From: Glossina fuscipes
Taxonomy: Eukaryota; Arthropoda; Insecta; Diptera; Glossinidae
Length of the DNA stretch: 64,000 nt
Direction: 5' to 3'
NCBI RefSeq assembly: GCF_014805625.2
Contig: NW_023998432.1
Coordinates: forward strand, 5,154,414-5,218,413
Positions within the stretch are counted from its first letter, which is position 1, and each line of letters starts with the position of its first letter. This document shows, piece after piece, positions 12,802 to 23,565 of this stretch. The position numbers were made by a program, and so were the translations under genes. The notes under the pieces were generated by a model. The model had not been told where the DNA came from and searched no databases. It saw only the letters and a program-made list of their open reading frames with translations.

Positions 12802-15800
12802 TATATATATTTTTTTTTATACTTAAGTGAATAATGGGCGAATAAGGTTCTGTCGGCTTAATGGGAACATTTCAACTCTTTTTATATGTTCTTTTGTTTT
12901 TGCTTCCATTGTAGTTATCACCGGTTCCTAATGTATTCTTGCACTATTCGTAAAGCAGCGGAATTTGTTTTTATAGTTGCCAGATATGATTGTAGAGATT
13001 AGAAAAATTAAGAAGAAAAAATTTTATTTTGTTATACAAATTAAGTTTACTTGGTATGCGTTCAATTTTTTTGTTTTTTTTTCATTATTTATTTAGTTAC
13101 TTATTCTGTCAGCTTTGTAACGGTTCGGCTATAATAACTGGTCCGTGCGAAATTTTCCGACCACATAGTCGTTTGCACTCATCGCTCCATTCAATTCAGA
13201 TCATTCGTTTGATAAAAGTCCGAAAAAAGCAAAAAATTGTTCATAATTGTTTTCGTATTTTTTCACATATTTAACTCATTCAGGTCAATTAAGAGACAAA
13301 AGAACTAGTGTGGTTAGCGGCAGTATGTCCGTTTTTTAGTTAGGAAAAGGAAACATATGGTTGCCTTCTATGCATGTTCAATAGTCCCTTTTGTGGTGGT
13401 CTGGACGTATTTGTTGTGCGAGGGACTCTGCATTTCTTGTAGCAGTGGCAATTTCTTCTGTGTCTTCTGTGTCTTCTGTGTGTGTGATGTCGCTTTACCT
13501 CTGCCTATGTTTGATTTTATTTCTAGTACGAAAGGTGAGCAATATGATATAACTATACGGATATTACAGTTACACGGCCGTTTAAAGAATTACACGTCTC
13601 ACAAACATGTATGTGGTTATTACAGACAAACCGACGTTAGTAATACACTTTCCGCTGAAGGTTATCGAAGAATGTGTTTTGAAAATTCTCGCCCAAATTA
13701 ATCATAACGAAAATGAATTTATGCCCCTTAATACTCAGTAAAATCAAAATTAAACACAAGAGACCAAAGTGTATTTAGATCTAACATATTATATTTGAAA
13801 CTGGACGACATATAAAATTGAAAGCGAATACTATGGACAGATTTAAATGGTACGAAATGTTGTGCTCATTATTCCAACACATATTAACCCCGATACTGCA
13901 TTGGAAATAACGGTAAATATAATATCCAAAAGCTTTTCCATTTTGTTGTACCATTTATTTCGGAACAAATTGAAAAAAGTTTTTATTAAAAAAAGTTACG
14001 AAAAACAGAATGCTGAAATTGTCTGAAGTTGTTTTATTACGGAGCCGGCTATTTATGTTCTAAACTGTTCACGCGTGCCCACACATAAGTGATCAAATTT
14101 TCGTTTTCATACCCATCACCGAAAAATGAGTGCCACATAGACGGACTGACTTGACTAGACCAATTAAAGAGGTCGCGCTGGTGGAGAATGTATAGGGTGC
14201 CCGAGGCTTACATTTTGGTGTTGCAAACATTACGACAAAATGACTACACTATCATCCCTCAATGGTGAGTATAAGAATTAATTTTGTAGAAAATCGATTG
14301 TTTGCCCGTCAACCATCGTACCACAAAAAACCACATTCTAGCGAAATATCATACCGAAGCGCGTCTTAAAGCTAAGAAAAAAAATTATAAAAAAGCGACC
14401 ACTCGAAGTAATTACAATGTATCGCCAAAGCTTAGATAAAAAAATTTTTGCTCTAACCGTTAAAAACTCCTTTTAAACCAGTTCATAGTTTATGTAAACT
14501 TGCCGGGCCAGACGAACAGCTTAATTTTGCTAGCCGGTCCATGTCAGCGAAAAGAAAATTCTGTTCGTCTGTAACAGAAGTTTTTATCCGGACTAGTTTT
14601 CTCTCGAAAAAAACATAAAAACTAAAAAATAAAAGCGAACATTCCATTCTGTACAGTAACTGTACAGAAAAAATGTGGAGATTTTTGTAGATCTATGTGT
14701 TATAGTTAATGTAGAATAATAAATAAAACTATTTTGTATTGTAGATGCTTCCTTTTAGTGAATTTGTCCCATTTCCAATATCAACATTAAACAGATGGTC
14801 AGATGGACAGAGTGACGTACCTAGATCTATTCAGAATTTTATGGTAATTGGATATATATATGTATGTAGTGTTTCTGGAGCTTTCTTTTGTGGGTAGCAA
14901 ATGTTTTGGCGAATCGAATTCTCCTTAATCGTCCTTAAAGCTAGTAGACATATAAAAGAGTTAAAGACTTTGTGAGGGATAAGTTTTTATTGTCTTAGAT
15001 TCTTCTTTAATAGGAAAACTCTTTTCTGCATCCCCTCGAATCAAACGGCGCATTTGCAAAATAATTGGGTGAATTTTGTTAATTATAGCGACGTTTTTTA
15101 ATGAGCAACAAACTGCGAATTAAGTCTGTCCGTCTGCGCAATGTTACACACATTGCGTAAACATTCTACTACCTGAAAAAATAAAGTCGTCGGTACAGTA
15201 CAATTTAAGCTGAATATCGCAACGTTTTTTGGAAACCGAAAAATTGAGTGGTTGTTTATTATTCGTATTTTACCGCAGATATAACAATAAATGTTTCCAT
15301 TATGTAGTCTATTAATAATTCTACAGGAACAATCAGTCACGAGCACCCAATCTTTCAGAGTATTAAAATTACATTTTTTGTCTGTTTTTGTTACAAAAAA
15401 GACGGAGAGTGTTCTCTCAACATTGTCGAACATAGTTTTCTTATTTGTGAGTTTTCATTTGGGATTCCTCTTGCTCTCACTGCAGAGTAAACGTAATTAT
15501 GTGCAAATTATTACAGTTGTACGTATAGTTTCCAAGACAACATACCTATGCATAACAATTTTCATATAATGTGCGACTTTCTTTAAACTCAACCAAAAAA
15601 AATTACATAAACGATTAACTGCGCTATTAGACCTCATTATTATATTTGCCATTTCGACTAAAGGTAATGGATGGAAATAACTGAGGATTAGTGCAGGTTG
15701 AATAAGAAGTGCGTGTGCAGTAACCAAGCGTTTTTATTGTCTTATCGCTTTATCGCTTGACTTTGATTCCATTGGTAGTCGGCCAAGAAGTCGCCATTGG

Positions 15801-16360
15801 GATCCTAAATTTCACGTTTTATTGTTTCTTGTAATGGGTTCCATTCCCATCAACTTAGCAGATTGTCAAATAAATCATTCTATTCGGCGAAACACTTGTC
15901 AAAAATCGATTGAGCGTCATAAATTATTTTCTAGTTTTACTTGTTAGCAATCTTGGGCGTCAATATCACTCTTTTTTAAGTTTGATGTAGGCGTGTACAA
16001 ATTACTGCACGGGGCAAACAGTTGCTCGGCTCATACAAAACATGTCTGAGTTTCATATATATGTTATATATCTCTTTTGAGTCTTATCTAGTTTTTTCTT
16101 TTGAGTTTTTTTTTTTTCTTTTCTTTTATTTTCTTCCTTTGGTGTGAATAGCTTTTCTCTTGGCTTGTTTACCGTTGCGTTAGTAATGCAGATCTTATGT
16201 GTAATTTAAGAGAAAATTTTTCTGATACGTATTCTCTCTTTTTTTCGGGCTTCCAGTTTGGTTTTGCTTTCTTTTGTTCTTTTGCTCTCTTGTTACAGTG
16301 ACAACGTAAGTTTTATTAAATTTCTTAAAGTTGTAGATAAACTTAGAGTAGTGGATTCTT
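12802..16360. other. No gene recognised; small repeats
   Basis: AT-rich DNA. A short (GTCTTCTGT)-type tandem lies at 13457-13487. CCCATCACCGAAAAATGAG at 14110-14128 and an inverted GTCAGATGGACAG segment at 14795-14815 are traces of the mini-me-like repeat family. T-rich stretch 16096-16135. Frames such as 13357-13701 have no recognisable domain. Confidence 0.45.
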
Positions 16361-16419
16361 TTGAATTTTTTTCTTTTTGGTCCTAATAAATCACTTCTTT
16401 CTTTTCGTTGGCTTGACAT

Positions 16420-17040
16420 GGAGTGCTTATATACACCATATCGCGCAAAAACAGGACCGGAATCGGATAGATTCGTTTCTTGTTGGTTCTGCGAGCGCTT
16501 TGGTCATGCAAAGTGTGCCGGTATTCTTGGCCGTGCTGCTGATGCAGCCGCTGACCCTTCCAAAGGCTTGAAATGGTCATGTCCTGACTGTAGGCAGCGG
16601 GACATTGATTTTTACAAACTTTTCACGGAGACGCGAAATGGTTTCTCGAAATTGAGTAGAAATCTCGACTCTCTGTAGGAGAAGTTTGAGCTAATTAAAT
16701 CTAGGTTTGACGAGTGCCGTTTTATTGAGCACTCATCTTCTATCCAAGTCAGAAAAATAACAACTCGTAGCGTAACGTGTGGGACGTCACCTCTGAGTTC
16801 CTCTAAATCTGATTCGTTTGCACAAGTTACGACTCCCTCTAACTCTAAAATGAACGTTAGTGTTTCAACTAATGACATTTGCTTGACGCCAGTTCCTCCC
16901 AGAAAAGCAATTTTTGTGTCAAGGCTGCCACCTGAAACATCGGTGGATAACATAAAAAGTTATCTGGCGGCGAAAGTCCCATCAGTCAACTTAAAGCGCG
17001 TTAGCATTTTCAAAATGGCTCATTCTCCTCTTTTAAAATA
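16420..17040 (+). pseudogene. Retrotransposon ORF1 with PHD-like finger
   Basis: MECLYTPYRAKTG leads into CWFCERFGHAKC and, after a spacer, WSCPDC: a C-x2-C, H-x2-C, W-x-C-x2-C layout, as in PHD-like fingers of CR1-type ORF1 proteins. The frame stops with TAG at 16676. Downstream, in the same element, PPETSVDNIKSYLAAKVPSV (about 16930) looks like the nucleic-acid-binding fold that follows in such ORF1 proteins, ending at TAG 17042. Likely role: RNA chaperone and RNP formation for retrotransposition. No host gene. Confidence 0.75.
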
Positions 17041-17258
17041 CTAGTTCCGACTGAAAACAGTGATATGTTGTTAAACAAACCACTGTGGCCAGTAGGATCC
17101 TTGATTAACGAAGTTATCCCTTGAAATTGTCCCCGTAATACCAAAGCAATAGTCTTGTCGCCTTCAAAAAACTAAATGTTTCTTCAGGCCTACTATCTCT
17201 CATTTATCAAAATGTAAGGCGCCTTAATTCAAAAATTCGTTCTACTTTTCTAAATTCA

Positions 17259-17882
17259 GTGAGCACGGAGTTTTTCTGTTTGGCCTTCACCGAAACTTGG
17301 CTAAAACCCGATCTTCATTCCTCGGAACTTTTTCACAATTCTTTCCAAGTCTTCAGAAAGGATCGAGTGAGTCGCATTGGTGGTGGTGTATTAATTGCCA
17401 TATCTGCGTCAGTCCCGTCCAATTCAATAGAATTTCCCACTTCTGCTGACGTTGAATTTATCGCCATTCGTGCGATAATGCCTAAAAAGCAGCTATTTGT
17501 AACCTGCTCCTATATTCACCCAAATTCTGATATCTCCATTTACATGAAACACGCTGCCCTCATTTGTGAAGTGGCCAAGCGGTCCAGACTTAACGATTTG
17601 GTCGTTGCATTGGGTGACTTCAACTTGCCTCAAGTCACTTGGTGTAACAGTGATAATTTTAGCTGTTTGATTCCTACTTCAACGTCTGATAGGGCTGTTG
17701 TGTTCTTTAATGAATTGTTTGATCATAATTTGGTTCAATATAATCGTACCCCTAATTGTAATGGTAGACCGCTTGATCCCTGCTTTGCCAATTTTGCCGA
17801 GATTAACGTAAATCGTTGTCCATCTTTAGTTTACCTGAGGATCCTTATCATCCATCAATGTGCATTTCCTTTCAACATATGA
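17259..17882 (+). pseudogene. Retrotransposon AP-like endonuclease
   Basis: 207-codon open frame of the exonuclease-endonuclease-phosphatase fold: FTETWLKPDLHSSELF (catalytic Glu), RIGGGVLIAI, then LGDFNLPQVTW (Asp and Asn of the active site) and GRPLDPCFAN. The frame slips near 17815, after which the expected DPYHPSMCISF segment lies in the next frame. The enzyme nicks target DNA to prime reverse transcription. Core catalytic residues are still present, but the ORF is broken. Confidence 0.88.
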
Positions 17883-18560
17883 ATGATGGTTCGTTGAACT
17901 GCCTTAATGTGCCAAATCAAACTTTTTTAAATAAATATTATGATTTTCATAAAATCAATATTGTATTGCTAAAACATCGTCTTTCACATATGACGCTTAA
18001 TTTCTCAACCGAAAGTATTGAAAGCTTATTGTCATCGTTCTACAATACATTAAATCTAGCTATTGCTGCATCTGTTCCGATTAAGTAGTGCCGACCTCGA
18101 TGCAGGTGTCCCCCCTGGTTTAATAAGACAATTAAATATTACAAGAATAGAAAAAACACTCTTATCAAAATATATTCGAAAAGCGGCTCTGCGCTTGACT
18201 TTTTCGCTTACTCGGTGGCGAGGCATAGATTTAACTCCCTCAACCACCATTATTACTGCAGATACCTTCAGTTCATTAAATCCTCTCTGTTTGCTAATCC
18301 TAAATACGTTTTTAAATTTGTTAACTCTAAAAGAAAAATTTCCATATATCCCTCTCATGTTTCTTTTAATGGCTCTGATTCCTCGGATGATTTTGAAATC
18401 TCAAATCTGGTTGCTGAGTATTTCCGACGAAATTTTTCGATTGCTAATTTCTATTTATCAGCAAACTACCCATATCCTATAACTAACTCGTTTTCAATGT
18501 CTAACTTGGTTATTTCGAAATATGACGTTTTTAATGGGTTGAGTTTTCTAAAATACTGTT

Positions 18561-20049
18561 GTGCGCCAGGACGTTGATGGAATTGCATCATGTGTACTTA
18601 AACCTTGCGCTGTCAAGTTATGTGGTGTGATCTCAAAGATTTTTAACTTGTCCTTGAATTTAGGTGTTTTCCCTTCGTGTTGGAAGAGTAGTTTCCTTAT
18701 TCCTATCCACAAGAGTGGAAGTAGACAATTTGTTGAGAACCACAGAGGTATAACCAAGTTGAGTGTCTTGCCCAAGTTGTTCGAGCGTATTGTGACTCAG
18801 CATTTGGCCTTTGCCATTAATTCGTATATTTCTCCGCACCAGCACGGCTTTCGGAAAGGGCGATCTACAGTCATCGACATGTTAGAGTTTACCTGTCATG
18901 TTTTAAGGCTTTTTCTAGTGGCTCTCGCACAGATGTTATTTACACTGATTTAAGCAAAGCATTTGATATGGTTAACCATAACTTACTTATCTTTTAACTT
19001 CAAGCCTCTGGCTTCCCTTTCCATTTAGTGAAATGGATAAGCTCTTATCTGCACAACAGATTCTTCAGGGTTTTGTTCAACTTTATCACCTCGGATGAAT
19101 TCCCCTTATATCTGGCGTACCTTAAGGAAGTCACTTAGGTCCCATTTTATTTAATTTATACATTAACGATCTTCCATCGGTGGTTAATTCCAGCCAGATC
19201 TTAATGAATGCGGATGATGTAAAACTGGTTTCCTCCTTCGCTGTTGAATCGCAATCACATCAGCTGCAAGGTGACTTGGATAATGTTGTTGCATGGTGCT
19301 CTTTGAATCTTCTGAAACTAAATCTGAGTAAATGTAAGAAGCTTTCTTTCTCAAGAAGAAAGTCATTCATTACTCAGTATTTCATAGGTTCGCATAAGTT
19401 GGAGGACGTCAATTCGATCACAGATTTAGGCGTTCTATTTGACCATAGGTTACGTTTCAACTTGCATATTGAGCTCTCGATAAGCAAAGCTAGATCCGCG
19501 CTTGGTTTTATAAAAAGGTGGTCCAAAGAGCTTGATGATCCCTACATTACGAAAAGGCTGTATATGTGTTTGGTTAGACCCATACTCGAGTACGCCTCTG
19601 TTGTGTGGTGCCCTTCATATAGGTGCTATGTAGATTCAATTGAATCTGTTCAAAAGCAATTCTTGCTGTTTGCCCTTAGAAATTTGGGTTGGAATCCGAT
19701 TGCCTCTCTTCCTCCGTATGAAAATAGGTTGCTTCTGTTGTCCGTACCGTCTATTGAGAAACGTAGGTTTGTTCTTGGCGTTTCCTTTGTAATCAAAGTA
19801 ATAAATGGTACTATTGACTCGCCCTCATTACTTGGTGAAATAAGCTTTAATGTCCCTAACCGCTTCTCTAGGCACATCTTGGTTAAGCTTAGTCAGTGTA
19901 AATATAATTATGAGCTGTTTAATCCTATCAGCGCAGTTTGCAAGAACCTAAATGACGTCTATCACTTATTCTTGTTATCGGACTCTTTAAAGTCCATTAA
20001 AGCAACATTGCTTAATACGTGCGATTTACCTATGTCTTACTTAAACTAG
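18561..20049 (+). pseudogene. Retrotransposon reverse transcriptase, frameshifted
   Basis: First open part (18561-18953) has VLKPCAVKLCGVI, FLIPIHKSGSR and HQHGFRKGRST. After frame slips, TDLSKAFD (motif A, about 18948) and then the long open part 19180-20049 with NADD at 19207, where RTs have Tyr before the two Asp. LNLSKCKKLSFSR, LGVLFDHRLRF and RLYMCLVRPILEYASVVWCP are the thumb-like C-terminal segments. Motif C's Tyr-to-Asn change plus frameshifts make it dead. A 289-codon open tail is the best-preserved piece. Confidence 0.9.
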
Positions 20050-20366
20050 TTTTTATCCTTAAAAGTTGTTACGATTGGAAAATGAATTGTTGTTAAGTAT
20101 TATCGGTTGCCAGGCTTATGCATGTTTGCGATGGCTTGGTGGTTCATTTGCAATTTGGTCCTGTACCGGTTGTAAGTGTGGCTCTATGCTGGTTGTGTAC
20201 ATGCTTTTTTTTCTTTTTTTTCCGTCTTATTTGTTTTATTGTACTTATACTAAGTTTTATTATTAATTTAATATAAGTTTTGCTTTAAGTGCCAATTGAA
20301 CTCGACTGTTATGTGTTTAGTCGAGTTTCATGTATAAGTAGAATTAAAATAAATAAATAAATTCAT

Positions 20367-21887
20367 TTAAACCACCTGCAATTACAGAAAGACTTATGAT
20401 CTCCCGTTTGCTGTAAAAGTATAGAGATGTGACGTGTATTTTAAATATTTCGTTAACACATTCACGGATGTGAACGCTGTAACATTCAAATTTTAAGGCC
20501 AATTATTTTTTATTTAATCTTAATTATTTTACTTGCCGAAGTATTGATTAGCTGTTTCTTTTGGTTTTTCCATATTATTACATATTTTCTCTATGTATTT
20601 ACAAATTTACTAAAAGTACCTTTAGATTCGTCAATTTTGGTACGCTAGAAAGAGAGAAACTTTTTCATTGTCCCTTTTTCTCATATTTTCCCATATATGA
20701 ATGCTATAGCGTTTGTTACGTAAATCGATTAAAATATGATCCTCTAACTACCCTTAGAAAATTAAATTTCGATTATCGCAATTAGTTTTAAAATAAATTA
20801 AGCGTAGTTTTTTGCGACTCATTGTAATATTTGCTGTCCACGAACGTGTTAACAAAAATGTGGCCAAAGTCAGAACTAAGCTGCATTGCAGCCCGTTAAG
20901 TTTCCTTACCTTGCTAAACTCCACTTTTGTTCATCTTACCCATATTATAATAATAGCGCTTAAAAATTTATTATCGAATACGCGCTTGTGTTTTTTCAGT
21001 GTTGATAATATTAATATTCTCTTAACCTCGACTGTCAAGCGAGGTTCGACAACCCTCACTCGGTAAAGTAACGAACACTACGCGTAAATAAAGAACTAAA
21101 TTTTTTTTTTAGCAAGAAAAGGAGCTCTGGGCACAATTAATCCAGTTATTTCATTGTTAAAAATAGGTTTAATTATCTTACTCGATTAATTTATTCTAGA
21201 TATCTTCGTAAGATGAAAATATTCGCTATTTGTAAATTCAAAAAAAACATTCTCTCATTTCCTTTAATGGCTCGGATCCTTCCTACGGTCATTATATTTT
21301 AAACCGGTCTGGAAAGTTCTTTTAAAGAAACTTTAGTTCCGATCGTAATGACTTCAATCAAAATTATCCATACAAAACTAATCATATTATTTCGATTCCA
21401 AATTTAGTCCTTTCAGAGCGGAACATATTTCAAGAGTTAAAAGTATAAATCGCAGCTTCTCGTCGAATTCCGGCTAGATTCGTTTCCGTATTTTCAAACA
21501 GGAATTAGTAGAAGATGAACTAATAATGCGAATGAACTTTGTATATTTACTTTCTCGTGAAAATTGGTTTTTTCAATATTATGGAAGACCAACTTTTTTA
21601 CTCAATTTCGTAAAAATTGTAATAGATATAAGGAATTATTTTCTGCCTAATAATATCTTTCTTTGTCGATATGGATATTAGTAAAGCGGATCAATCATTA
21701 AGAATTTTAATTCGCGTGGCATAGAACGTGTGTAGACCGTATTTTCGAACGCGCAGTATATAATATATATCGAATATTTTGAGAAGGGGCGTTGCATAAT
21801 CACTGCATTTGAATGAAATTGCCAAAATGAAGTAAAATAAAACGTTCTTTCATTAATTCAATGCATCGTGTCACAAATCTGCCACAA
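20367..21887. other. No gene recognised
   Basis: AT-rich sequence after the retrotransposon tail. Short frames at 20561-20785 and 20812-21066 lack domains. A SNF-like periodic composition is absent; nothing else seen. Confidence 0.4.
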
Positions 21888-22140
21888 CAATGGCAGAATT
21901 GCTGAATTAACCTTCGAATTGCTTTCACATACATCACATTCTTCAAATTTAGCCCCTAGCGGCTATTATCTGTTCACAAATCTCAAAGAATCCTCGTTTG
22001 AAAGACGCATAGCCTCAATGAAGATTATTTAATCGTCGAAACTGAACTGTATTTTAAACATAATTCGACAAATAAGAAATATTAGAAGAGCATTGGAATG
22101 AATTTGTTACTCTTGAAGGAGTCTATGTTAATGAATAAAT
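21888..22140 (+). mobile_element. Mariner transposase 3' fragment, a different mariner lineage
   Basis: Readable as SSNLAPSGYYLFTNLKESSF (the third catalytic segment, normally SPDLAPSDYYLF; the final Asp is Gly here), then, after a frame slip, SLNEDYLIVETELYF, the typical helix downstream. Ends near AATAAATTC. About 250 bp, no ends recognised. Differs from copies 1-3 (which have an APSDYHL/SMQH-type segment), so it is a separate, older insertion. Confidence 0.72.
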
Positions 22141-22474
22141 TCTAATTGTGTCTGAAAGTTTTCATTTTACTTGTTTAACATTGTGGCACTAGTGCGCGGC
22201 TTATTCGCCATATAACCTTTCACAAGTACTGTACGTCAGTATTGATATACGGAGTAAAAAAAGGTATAATTATTCAAATTTAAGTCCTAATAAAACTTAC
22301 TAGTAACGATATGACATTTTCGGCAAATATTGGATACCAAGCATCCTAAAGCCAGGGGCTGTTGCTTCCAAATTCCCCATCATCATTTTCGCTCCGTCTT
22401 TTCATAAATATTAGTGTTAAATTTTACTTAGGTAAGAGCACTACTAAAACTTCAGCTTTTTAAAGTCTACTTAC

Positions 22475-22720
22475 GCCCTACAACACTTGAAGTACAGACG
22501 GTATTCAATTTGTTAGGATGCATATATTCGCCGTCTATAACAGTGAGCAGCTTAGATAGTGATTCTCAGTTAAGCTTCTCTGTCTATCTGTCTGTCAAAT
22601 TTGTGTCTACACATTCTCGGGTTCAACTTTCAGTTCACAAGTTTTGAAATATTTTGATGAAACTTGGTACACCGACGTGTTTTAGCGCAACGATGAACTC
22701 TTTAGTAAATAGTTCGTATT
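22475..22720 (+). repeat. Mini-me-like dispersed repeat
   Basis: CCTACAACACTTGAAGTACA start, ATATTC plus core-like segment, TCTCTGTCTATCTGTCTGTC microsatellite, then TTGATGAAACTTGGTACACCG. Reverse complement of the right end of the repeat at 3062-4140. Confidence 0.6.
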
Positions 22721-22849
22721 TTATCGATCACTTCTCATATAGCGCCAGATTTTGAAAAGTACCAGAATATGAAAGAATATATGGCGTTAAAAATAACCGT
22801 GTAAAGCGAACTAGTGATGGTGATGTTGGGCCGTGGTCAACTAAGACAT

Positions 22850-23565
22850 TGAGTGCTCGCATATATTTTAAACATTTTTTCACTTGAAAAAGGCATTTAT
22901 TGAGAAAAATTTCTATAATATACATTATTTATTATTTTCCATCATTCACTACAATTTTTTCCCATCTTTCTGGTAGCATAGCGATATAGTGCCGTGTCGC
23001 AAGATAATTAGAAGGCGCTGCCTAGTACATTGGGTTTGACAGAACTTTCCATTCGAGCTGCAACCGTGTATCCTTGATAAGACTTGCAACGTGTGACCAA
23101 GCGTTCTTGTGCAAAATGATAACTTTGCGTTTGTTAACCGCTACTGCCGCTCTTTGTTGCAATTATATATCGTTCAATTTGTTCAACAGTCGTCGATAAC
23201 AACTCGTTATGCACTACATCTTTCTACACCGCGATGTTGAAGTGGCTCGGGGTTGACATTTTGGGTTGGTTCGTATGGTAGCTATTTTCCCTGCTTTGGG
23301 ATGTTTCCCATCGCATGTAAACGGCTAGAAACAGTTAATTGATCAATTGATAAGTTGTTTAGTCATTATTTGATAGTGTGAGCTGGCTTTTGATGCAATA
23401 AGTCTTACAATTCATTGTTTGCAAACTTTTTTGGTCCTCCAGGCCGTTCTTTGTAACTGACCTCGAAATCACTGCACTTGTTTGATAGGCTTTGGCAGCA
23501 GATTTCCTCAAACCAAGCAACAAAAGTAATGAATGTCGAAAATACAATTTTGAGAGTTCCATAAT
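22850..23565 (-). mobile_element. Mariner fossil, mauritiana-type, copy 3
   Basis: On the minus strand, the 5' part at 23565-23400 reads CTCAAAATTGTATTTTCG, then a transposase start with GGPKKF-like sequence. After a deletion, the piece with CCGTTTACATGCGATGGGAA (23324-23305) follows; next HKNAWSHVASLIKDT (around 23120, where the second Asp is Asn-Ala-context degraded), then LEWKVLS and IAMLPERWEKIV (about 22990). It ends near a CTCAATAAATG-like run at 22890. Shorter than copies 1 and 2 by internal deletions. Order and shared ends make family assignment firm. Confidence 0.82.

Larger units (their letters stand above)
16361..20366 (+). mobile_element. CR1/Jockey-group non-LTR retrotransposon, degenerate but nearly full length
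   Basis: ORF1 with a PHD-like zinc finger (16420-16610), endonuclease (17259-17880), reverse transcriptase (18570-20049) and a 3' UTR ending in a short AAATA/TAAA repeat tail at 20345-20366. A stem-loop just before the tail pairs AACTCGAC (20298) with GTCGAGTT (20320). Frameshifts and stops break every ORF. Clade placement rests on the PHD-type ORF1 and endonuclease style (inference). The related minus-strand fragment at 40560-41690 shows the family is repeated in this genome. The 5' end is uncertain by a few hundred bases. Confidence 0.88.
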
